A DNA stretch of 64,000 nt, taken from NCBI GenBank assembly GCA_036501665.1, contig DASXZW010000117.1, positions 77,132-141,131 of the forward strand, in the 5' to 3' direction. Below, piece after piece: positions 58,052 through 64,000 of the stretch. A program made the position numbers and the translations under genes. Under the pieces are notes generated by a model, which had not been told where the DNA came from, made no database searches, and saw nothing but the letters and a program-made list of their open reading frames with translations. The DNA comes from DATAUD01 sp036501665 (GTDB taxonomy: Bacteria > Verrucomicrobiota > Verrucomicrobiia > Limisphaerales > Palsa-1400). Each line of letters opens with the position of its first letter. Positions within the stretch are counted from its first letter, which is position 1.

Positions 58052-58990
58052 ATGATGCAGAAGACCGCTTTGCTCTTTGCCGGACAGGGAGCGCAATTTG
58101 TTGGAATGGGCCGGGATCTGGCCGCTCAATATCCCCAGGCCGCCGCTTTGTTTGACAGAAGTCGCGAAATCCTCGGCTTCGACCTCGCCAACGTTTGTTT
58201 CAACGGCCCCGAGGCCGATTTGACCAACACCGAAAACGCCCAGCCCGGAATTTTCGTCACAAGCTGGGTCGCATTTCAGTTGCTGAAAGAACGCGCCCCT
58301 GCCCTGGAATTTCAAGCCACCGCCGGCCTTTCCCTCGGCGAACTGACTGCCCTCGCGGCGGCCGGAGCATTCACCTTTAAAGACGGTCTCAAAGTCGCCC
58401 GGCAACGCGGACGTTTCATGCAGGAAGCCTGCGAAGCCACTCGCGGCGCAATGGCCGCCGTCCTTGGCCTGGATACGGAAGCTCTCGCAAGCATTTGCCG
58501 CGAAGCCGATGTCGAAATGGCAAACCTCAATTGCCCGGGCCAGATCGTCATTTCCGGCGAAACCGACAAAATCGCCCAGGCATGCGAATTGGCGAAGGCC
58601 AAAGGAGCCAAGCGAGCCGTCCCGTTGCCCGTTGCGGGCGCTTACCATTCACGGCTGATGGCAATCGCGCAGGAAAAAGTTCGTAACATGCTGGGAAACA
58701 CGCCCATTCAACCAACCACGCTCGCCGTCATTTCCAACGTCACCGCAAAGCCTCACGGCAGCCCCGACGAAATCCGCCAACGCCTTGTCGAACAAGTCGT
58801 TTCTCCTGTGCGATGGGAAGACTCCATTCGTTATTTGCTTGAAAACGGTTTCCGGCGGTTTATCGAATTGGGACCGGGCACGGCCTTGAGCGGTTTCCTG
58901 AAACGAATCGACAAAACCGCCGAGATGCTTAATGTTGGCGACGTTCCGAGCCTCGAAAAAACGGTTCAGGCACTGGCCAGGAATATTTAA
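58052..58990 (+). CDS. fabD: Malonyl-CoA:ACP transacylase
   Basis: 312 residues. GQGAQFVGMG loop (11-20), nucleophile Ser 94 in GLSLGE, and the His in AGAYHSRLM (near 206) form the classic FabD catalytic set. It loads malonyl groups onto acyl carrier protein. It starts the fab cluster with 20 bases to fabG. Confidence 0.97.
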   Translation: MMQKTALLFAGQGAQFVGMGRDLAAQYPQAAALFDRSREILGFDLANVCFNGPEADLTNTENAQPGIFVTSWVAFQLLKERAPALEFQATAGLSLGELTALAAAGAFTFKDGLKVARQRGRFMQEACEATRGAMAAVLGLDTEALASICREADVEMANLNCPGQIVISGETDKIAQACELAKAKGAKRAVPLPVAGAYHSRLMAIAQEKVRNMLGNTPIQPTTLAVISNVTAKPHGSPDEIRQRLVEQVVSPVRWEDSIRYLLENGFRRFIELGPGTALSGFLKRIDKTAEMLNVGDVPSLEKTVQALARNI

Positions 58991-59010
58991 TTTAAGATCA
59001 GGAGACTTTA

Positions 59011-59754
59011 ATGCCTCAATTGGAAAAACAGGTTGCAGTAGTCACCGGCGCGGGCCGGGGGATTGGCCGCGCCATCGCGCTTAAATTTGCCACCGAAGGG
59101 GCGGACGTCGCCTGCGTTTCGCGCACGTTGGAAAATGCCGAAAAAGTGGCTGCCGAAGTGCGCGCTTTGGGACGAAAAAGCTGGGCGCACGCAGTGGATG
59201 TTGCTGATTCAGCGGCGGTTACGTCAGCCGGGGAAAAAATACTGGCAGAAGCGGGGAAGGTCGATATATTGGTCAACAATGCGGGAATCACCAAGGACGG
59301 GTTGCTGATGCGAATGAGCGACGAAGACTGGGACGCCGTGCTGGACACGAATTTAAAAGGAGCGTTTTCGTTTACGAAAGCCTTCAGCCGTGGTTTCCTC
59401 AAGCAGCGATCCGGTCGCGTGATAAATATTTCATCGGTAATTGGTTTGATGGGAAACGCGGGACAATGCAATTATGCGGCCAGCAAAGCCGCGCTGATCG
59501 GGTTCACCAAAGCGATAGCCAAGGAGTTTGGGTCGCGCGGAGTGACCGTCAACGCAATTGCGCCAGGATTTATCGAGACAGACATGACCGCCGTCTTGAC
59601 GCCGGAGATGAAAACAGAGTTGCTTAAGCGGATACCGTTGAACTTTCTGGGGCGAGTTGAGGATATCGCGGAAGCGGCCCTTTACTTGGCCGGGCCGGGA
59701 GCGCGGTACGTTACGGGACAGCTGCTTACGGTGGATGGCGGGATGGTGATGTAA
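59011..59754 (+). CDS. fabG: 3-oxoacyl-ACP reductase
   Basis: 247 residues. NADPH motif TGAGRGIGRA (12-21), NNAG (89-92), and catalytic Ser 142, Tyr 155 and Lys 159 (NYAASKAA) are intact. It reduces beta-ketoacyl-ACP in fatty acid elongation. Follows fabD directly. Confidence 0.97.
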   Translation: MPQLEKQVAVVTGAGRGIGRAIALKFATEGADVACVSRTLENAEKVAAEVRALGRKSWAHAVDVADSAAVTSAGEKILAEAGKVDILVNNAGITKDGLLMRMSDEDWDAVLDTNLKGAFSFTKAFSRGFLKQRSGRVINISSVIGLMGNAGQCNYAASKAALIGFTKAIAKEFGSRGVTVNAIAPGFIETDMTAVLTPEMKTELLKRIPLNFLGRVEDIAEAALYLAGPGARYVTGQLLTVDGGMVM

Positions 59755-59774
59755 AATAAAACAGAAAACAGGGC

Positions 59775-59803
59775 TTGACGGTATTTGGAACGTCGGGCAT
59801 AGA
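59775..59803 (+). promoter_or_regulatory. Candidate promoter of acpP
   Basis: TTGACG, 17-base spacer, CATAGA: good -35, moderate -10, in the 79-base gap before acpP. Would allow separate, strong expression of the carrier protein. Confidence 0.35.
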
Positions 59804-59833
59804 CACTTACCAACTAGAACATGGAGATTACCG

Positions 59834-60079
59834 ATGGCCGAAAAATCAATTGAACAGCGAGTCAAAGAGATCATTGTCGAACAACTGGGCGTCAACCCCG
59901 ATCAGGTCACCCCGGAAGCTAAATTTATTGAGGACCTCGGCGCGGATTCACTCGACACAGTCGAACTGGTGATGGCGTTGGAGGAGGAATTCGGAAACGA
60001 AATCCCGGATGAGCAGGCCGAAAAACTACAAAGCGTCGGCGACGTCATCAAATATATTGAGGACAGCCAGAAGAAATAG
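59834..60079 (+). CDS. acpP: Acyl carrier protein
   Basis: 81 residues. The phosphopantetheine attachment Ser 39 lies in EDLGADSLDTVELVMALEEE, and the protein is highly acidic as expected. It carries growing fatty acyl chains between the Fab enzymes. A terminator follows at 60098. Confidence 0.98.
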   Translation: MAEKSIEQRVKEIIVEQLGVNPDQVTPEAKFIEDLGADSLDTVELVMALEEEFGNEIPDEQAEKLQSVGDVIKYIEDSQKK

Positions 60080-60097
60080 TCGCCAAAATCAATTCAG

Positions 60098-60133
60098 AGG
60101 GTAGCGGCCCTGAGGCTCGCTGCCCTTTTTTTT
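60098..60133 (+). terminator. Rho-independent terminator after acpP
   Basis: Stem AGGGTAGCG pairs with CGCTGCCCT (one G-U), followed by eight T residues. The fabF start codon begins on the base after the T run. Confidence 0.85.
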
Positions 60134-61390
60134 ATGGCCGGCAACTGGACAGATCGCAGAGTGGTGGTAACGGGGATCGGCATTGTTTCATCCCTTGGAA
60201 AAGACCCAAAAGTCTTCTGGGAAAACATTATTGCCGGCAAATGCGGCATTCACCCGATCACCTCTTTTGACGTCTCCAATTTCACGACGCGAATCGCCGC
60301 CGAAGTGCCCGATTTCGATCCCATTCCCGCCTTCCCAAGTCCAAAAGATGCCCGGCGCGCCGATCGTTTCGCGCAATTCGCCGTATTCGCCGCTCACCAG
60401 GCGTTGCTCGACTCCGGCCTCGACCTCAGCAAAGTGGACCACCAGCAAGCCGGCGCGTTCATCGGCTCCGGCATCGGCGGTCTCCACACCATCGAGGAAC
60501 AGCACAAGATTTTGCTCGGAAAAGGGCCAGGTCGCCTTTCCCCCTTCATGATCCCAATGCTGATCTTGAACATGGGGTCGGGCCTCTTTTCCATGTATCA
60601 CAATTTGCAGGGGCCGAATCTCGCCACTTGTTCCGCCTGCGCCACTTCCACCAATGCCGTTGGTGAAGCATGGCGAACCATAAAAATGGGTGATGCAAAC
60701 CTCATGTTCGCCGGTGGCAGCGAAGCGGCGATTGTCCCCCTCGGCTTGGGCGGTTTCTGCGCCATGCGCGCCCTGAGCACCCGCAATGACGATCCCCAGC
60801 ATGCCTCCCGGCCATTCGATGTCGGTCGCGACGGATTTGTCATGGGCGAAGGCGGCGGGGTGGTTGTCCTGGAAGAACTCGAACACGCCAAGGCCCGCGG
60901 CGCGCGGATTTACGCGGAAATCGTCGGCTACGGAAACACTGCCGATGCTCATCATCTGACTTCCCCATCTCCCGGCGGCGAAGGAGCGGCCCGTTGCATG
61001 GCGATGGCCCTTCGCTCGGCGGGCATGAATCCCACGGACATTTCCTACATCAACGCCCACGGCACCTCCACTCCGCAAGGCGATATCGCCGAAACGCAGG
61101 CGATCAAAACCGTCTTCGGCGAACACGCAAAAAAACTTTCCGTCAGTTCAACCAAAGGCGCGACAGGCCACATGCTCGGAGCCGCCGGCGCAGTCGAAAT
61201 GGCCATTTGCGTCAAAGCCATCGAGTGCGACATCGTTCCGCCCACGATCAATCTGGAAACGCCTGACCCGGAGTGCGACCTCGATTACGTTCCTGGAACC
61301 GCCCGAAAAATGCCGGTCAACGCCATAGTCAATAATTCCTTCGGTTTCGGCGGCCACAACGCCACCATCATCGCCCGCAAATTCCGCTGA
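60134..61390 (+). CDS. fabF: 3-oxoacyl-ACP synthase II
   Basis: 418 residues. Catalytic Cys 169 (SACATSTNAVG), His in NAHGTSTPQGD (near 310) and His in GATGHMLGAAGA (near 345) make the Cys-His-His triad of condensing enzymes. It elongates acyl-ACP chains and, as FabF, acts at long chains. The ATG at 60134 directly follows a terminator T-run with no ribosome-binding site; no other start of the right length is evident. Two nucleotides modules follow after 4 bases. Confidence 0.97.
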   Translation: MAGNWTDRRVVVTGIGIVSSLGKDPKVFWENIIAGKCGIHPITSFDVSNFTTRIAAEVPDFDPIPAFPSPKDARRADRFAQFAVFAAHQALLDSGLDLSKVDHQQAGAFIGSGIGGLHTIEEQHKILLGKGPGRLSPFMIPMLILNMGSGLFSMYHNLQGPNLATCSACATSTNAVGEAWRTIKMGDANLMFAGGSEAAIVPLGLGGFCAMRALSTRNDDPQHASRPFDVGRDGFVMGEGGGVVVLEELEHAKARGARIYAEIVGYGNTADAHHLTSPSPGGEGAARCMAMALRSAGMNPTDISYINAHGTSTPQGDIAETQAIKTVFGEHAKKLSVSSTKGATGHMLGAAGAVEMAICVKAIECDIVPPTINLETPDPECDLDYVPGTARKMPVNAIVNNSFGFGGHNATIIARKFR

Positions 61391-61394
61391 TCGT

Positions 61395-61808
61395 ATGAGC
61401 GAGGACGTTCGCTGGCATCAACGCTTTGAGAATTTCGAGCGGGCTTTTATCTTGTTACGTACTGCCTTGGAAGGGCGGGCGACGGAGTCCTTTAACGATT
61501 TAGAAATGGAAGGTTTGGTCCAGCGTTTTGAATACACGTTTGAACTGGCCTGGAAAACTCTCAAGGATTATCTGGAACAAAGCGGCGTGGTGCTTCCGCA
61601 AATTACGCCCAACTCAGTCATCAAAGCTGCCTACGCCGCAAAACTGATTGAGAAGGGTGAAATATGGATGGACATGCTCAAGCACCGCAACCTGATGAGC
61701 CACACCTACGATGCGAACGAATTTCGCCATGCAGTCACTTCCATTGACGCACATTATCTTGGCGCTCTTGAGCAAGTTTATTTGCTGTTGAAAAAGGAGC
61801 TCAAATGA
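61395..61808 (+). CDS. HEPN-like nucleotidyltransferase substrate-binding protein (HI0074 type)
   Basis: 137 residues, helical. The motif KHRNLMSHTYDANEF contains the HEPN R-N-x3-H-x-Y pattern, and LVQRFEYTFELAWKTLKDYL marks the HI0074/HepT-related family. These proteins pair with a minimal nucleotidyltransferase and are believed to act as a toxin/antitoxin-type module. Start is 4 bases after the fabF stop. Confidence 0.88.
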   Translation: MSEDVRWHQRFENFERAFILLRTALEGRATESFNDLEMEGLVQRFEYTFELAWKTLKDYLEQSGVVLPQITPNSVIKAAYAAKLIEKGEIWMDMLKHRNLMSHTYDANEFRHAVTSIDAHYLGALEQVYLLLKKELK

Positions 61809-62134
61809 TGTTCGGCCTTTCCGAACCAACACTGATGGCCGTCCGCGATGTGCTCGCGCGGCATCCTGCGGTTCAAGAAGCGATTGTTTTTGGTTCGCGC
61901 GCTCTGGGCCGGGAAAATCCACACTCTGATGTTGATATCGCATTGCGAGGCAATCTGCCGTTGCTCGAAGCCGAGGACATAGCCTTGGAACTTGAAGAAT
62001 TACCCGTTCCATTCCGGTTCGACGTGCAAAGTCTTAGCGCCATCCATCATCCCGCCTTGCTCGAACACATCGAACGAGTCGGCAAGTTACTATATTCGAA
62101 AAAACTGGAAGTAAAAGAAACCGAAGCGCGTTGA
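61805..62134 (+). CDS. Minimal nucleotidyltransferase (HI0073 type)
   Basis: 109 residues. IVFGSRALGRENPHSDVDIA carries the GS and D-x-D motif of minimal nucleotidyltransferases. Its start overlaps the stop of the HEPN-like gene by 4 bases. Second gene of the pair; here the HEPN gene comes first, opposite to the pair at 23207-23918, where the nucleotidyltransferase is first. Confidence 0.9.
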   Translation: MMFGLSEPTLMAVRDVLARHPAVQEAIVFGSRALGRENPHSDVDIALRGNLPLLEAEDIALELEELPVPFRFDVQSLSAIHHPALLEHIERVGKLLYSKKLEVKETEAR

Positions 62135-62171
62135 GGTCCGGAACGCTTGAGTTCCAGTCAATAAAAGATCC

Positions 62172-63020
62172 CTACGCCGCTATTGTAAACAGCGCCTCCA
62201 CCCGGTGCATCTCGTCGAACGCTTCCATGAGAATTTGCGGGATAGATTCAGGCGTCATCCCAAGAATCGTCAAAGCCTCGCTCCGTCCGCGCAACGCAAA
62301 CGCCATATGCCCATAACCGTGCCCCATGAAATGCGCCACCATGTCCGCGATATAAACATAAGCCGCCAGCCGCTGATGCTTTCCCGCGCCCTTCGGATTA
62401 TGATGAAACCAGACCGCCGCAACCAAATTCGGCGGAAACTTCCAACGCTCCAACAGCCGCGCCCCAACCTCCGCGTGTTGCACACCCAACAATTTCCGCT
62501 CCGCTTCCAATAGCGATTGCTGGTTGACCTCTGTTTCCTTAACCAGCTTCGGATAAACCGTCTCCAACGCCCGCGCCAGCACGATTTTTCCAATGTCGTG
62601 CAGCAACGCCGCTGTAAAGACGATATTATCGTCGTCCCCCAATTTCTTCGCCATCAACTGTCCCGTCACCGCAACCGCTACCGAATGTTTCCACAACTCC
62701 CCTTCATCCAGCCCGTAACCCGCCTGCGAAGACCCCAGCATCCGCGCCCCCATCGCGGCGGCAACCAATTGGTAAACCTGCTGAAAACCCAGCCGCGTCA
62801 CCGCCTCCTGCAAATCCGCCGTTGGGGCAGAAGCCCCAAAATACGCGCTGTTGCAAATCTTAATGACATTGGCCGTCAATGCCGGATCGAACGAAATTAG
62901 TTTGACGACCTTGCTGCTGTCCACGTCCGCCTGTTTGAGCAGCCGCATCAGTTCCGGCACGATCCTCGGCGCCGGCGGCAGGTAACGCACGCTATTGATG
63001 AAATCATCTATTGCCTGCAT
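62172..63020 (-). CDS. HDOD-domain signalling protein
   Basis: 282 residues. The HDOD core PPAPRIVPELMRLLKQADVD, KLISFDPALTANVIKICNSA and LLHDIGKIVLARALE are visible; the domain occupies almost the whole protein. HDOD proteins regulate motility, chemotaxis or the cell cycle. The gene overlaps the cheD stop by 13 bases and is probably co-transcribed with it. Confidence 0.93.
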   Translation of the reverse strand: MQAIDDFINSVRYLPPAPRIVPELMRLLKQADVDSSKVVKLISFDPALTANVIKICNSAYFGASAPTADLQEAVTRLGFQQVYQLVAAAMGARMLGSSQAGYGLDEGELWKHSVAVAVTGQLMAKKLGDDDNIVFTAALLHDIGKIVLARALETVYPKLVKETEVNQQSLLEAERKLLGVQHAEVGARLLERWKFPPNLVAAVWFHHNPKGAGKHQRLAAYVYIADMVAHFMGHGYGHMAFALRGRSEALTILGMTPESIPQILMEAFDEMHRVEALFTIAA

Positions 63021-63529
63021 AACGTCCTCATTTTCGCTTCGCCGGAAAATTTCAGCCGCACATCGCCCGTCGCGACATCCAATTGCATCGACCGGTTGGT
63101 CAAACCCCCAATATCTTCCGCCGCGATCTTCAGTCCGTGCTTCTCCAGCAATCCCGCCAAAACCGCATAATTCCGCTTCCCGATATTGAAACAGGTCGTC
63201 TCATCCATGATCTCGCCCGCTCCCGCGACGAAAACACGCAGGTTCTCCTTCTTCGATTTGAGGTTCCCGGCATGTTGCAACAATCGCTCCAGCCCAGTGT
63301 CAAGAAACATTCCTGGGCGCGCCGCCGCCCGCTTCGGATCAATCGTCGAATCCGGCAACATGCTGTGCAGAATCCCCGCGACCTTGAGCGTGGGATCGTA
63401 AATGGCTACGCCCAGGCAGGCCCCCAGAGGAAAAGTGCAGAGAACCAGATTCGGGTCCTGGCTGACCATCAGGTCCGCCATTCCAACAACAAACCGCTTT
63501 TTCCCTTCGATATGCTCTTGCGCCAGCAT
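63008..63529 (-). CDS. cheD: Chemoreceptor glutamine deamidase CheD
   Basis: 173 residues. Catalytic residues align exactly in spacing with the Thermotoga enzyme: Thr 32, Cys 38 (LGACLG) and His 55 (GILHSM). TNRSMQLDVATGDVRL near the end is also typical. CheD deamidates receptor glutamines and tunes chemotactic adaptation. The receptor genes and cheA/cheW are not in the window. Confidence 0.96.
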   Translation of the reverse strand: MLAQEHIEGKKRFVVGMADLMVSQDPNLVLCTFPLGACLGVAIYDPTLKVAGILHSMLPDSTIDPKRAAARPGMFLDTGLERLLQHAGNLKSKKENLRVFVAGAGEIMDETTCFNIGKRNYAVLAGLLEKHGLKIAAEDIGGLTNRSMQLDVATGDVRLKFSGEAKMRTLCRQ

Positions 63530-63670
63530 GAATCCATTTGAATCTTACCGAGGAAATGCTGCCCCTCACAAGTCAAAATCCATCAGTCCGCAAGAGAACC
63601 GCAAAAGTCGCCGTTTAAATCTCAAACAGAGGAAATATTGTCATGTGGAAACACGTGAAGCGTTTCGACT

Positions 63671-63731
63671 GCGGCACAGGATGCTGTGCCGCTCCTATCT
63701 GTTCCATTTGCGGCTTGCCGCCGCTTTTTCT
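63671..63731. repeat. Palindrome plus copy B of the dispersed repeat
   Basis: GCGGCACAG-GATG-CTGTGCCGC (63671-63692) is a perfect 9-bp inverted repeat. It is followed by TATCTGTTCCATTTGC...GCCGCTTTTTCT (63695-63731), the same element as at 31758-31793. Confidence 0.65.
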
Positions 63732-63889
63732 GCGCGTTTGCTGGCAAGAATGGAAAGCGCGCCGGGTAAATAAGCAGCCCAAAGAGATGTAATCCTTATT
63801 CTCTTCATTTCGTTACATTTCTGTTCAAAATCTTGGTTGCCGTTTTGCCTCTTTATCCACTCTGCGCCCTCTGCGTCTGATACGGTTTC

Positions 63890-63960
63890 CACAGTTATTC
63901 ATCCGGTGGCAAGGAGAGCCCGAAGGAAGAGCTCCCCGCAGTCGACGGTGAATAACTGTG
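63890..63960. repeat. Inverted repeat with 12-bp arms
   Basis: CACAGTTATTCA (63890-63901) and TGAATAACTGTG (63949-63960) are exact inverted copies, extended by CCG/CGG after one extra base. The 47-base centre contains a weaker GGAG/CTCC pairing. It may be a structured RNA or repeat element. No coding frame is supported in 63530-64000. Confidence 0.55.
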
Positions 63961-64000
63961 CCGCGACAAAAAATTTGCGACCTGCTAAAATCAGCGCTGG

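Overview
This window most likely comes from a Gram-negative, flagellated member of the Verrucomicrobiota, of the soil or freshwater Limisphaerales/Pedosphaera type. That placement is inference. It rests on outer-membrane assembly genes (lptE- and bamD-like), a eukaryote-type HisA, an S10 carboxypeptidase, several HDOD and hybrid-kinase regulators, small palindromic intergenic repeats, and moderately high GC. No rRNA operon, complete insertion sequence, integrase or CRISPR array was seen.

Layout: (1) 1-8.6 kb, minus strand: a flagellar operon flgB-flgC-fliE-fliF-fliG-fliH-fliI-fliJ-motE/ylxF-like-fliK (fliK runs off the left edge), behind a sigma54-type -24/-12 promoter. (2) 8.8-9.4 kb: a RimL-type acetyltransferase. 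(3) 9.6-22.9 kb, minus strand: the information-processing block tRNA-Thr-tuf-tRNA-Trp-tRNA-Ser-secE-nusG-rplK-rplA-rplJ-rplL-rpoB-rpoC, with a strong -35 candidate in front, a hairpin between rplL and rpoB, and a terminator after rpoC. A HicB-like gene lies on the other strand between rpoB and rpoC. (4) 23-27.3 kb: an accessory stretch between tRNA-Thr and tRNA-Pro with a MntA/HepT-type pair, cysE, an orphan Pycsar-effector-like membrane protein, a HicB-like gene and an unknown gene. (5) 27.4-35.2 kb: metabolism, with a tight proC-hisA-S10 peptidase-DHS-like operon, then an ATP-grasp-like protein, proA and a dolichol-phosphate-mannose synthase-like GT2 on the minus strand. (6) 35.7-41.7 kb: signalling, with a REC-PAS-kinase, a REC-HDOD protein and a REC-degenerate HD-GYP protein in one operon, and a PAS-kinase-REC hybrid convergent to them. 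(7) 41.9-45.7 kb: a second RimL-like acetyltransferase, then flagellin behind a textbook sigma28 promoter, a terminator, and fliD. (8) 45.7-47.2 kb: bamD-like and lptE-like lipoprotein genes. (9) 47.3-57.9 kb: a DUF433/DUF5615 toxin-antitoxin pair, NfeD and slipin, a cation efflux protein, recQ (bracketed by palindromic repeats), a small unknown, a RibD-C-like reductase with a LarA-like protein, and a two-gene TIM-barrel/nucleotidyltransferase cassette that looks foreign. (10) 58-62.1 kb: fabD-fabG-acpP-fabF followed at 4 bp by a second nucleotidyltransferase/HEPN-type pair. (11) 62.2-63.5 kb: HDOD protein and cheD. The right end is a 470-base non-coding region with inverted repeats.

How the genes fit together: export apparatus and basal body (sigma54), late filament genes (sigma28), cheD and many REC/HDOD proteins form a motility and taxis programme. 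The best candidates for unusual biology are the TIM-barrel/nucleotidyltransferase cassette (55.8-57.9 kb), the cyclase-less Pycsar-type effector (25.3-25.9 kb), and the paired acetyltransferases next to each flagellar block.
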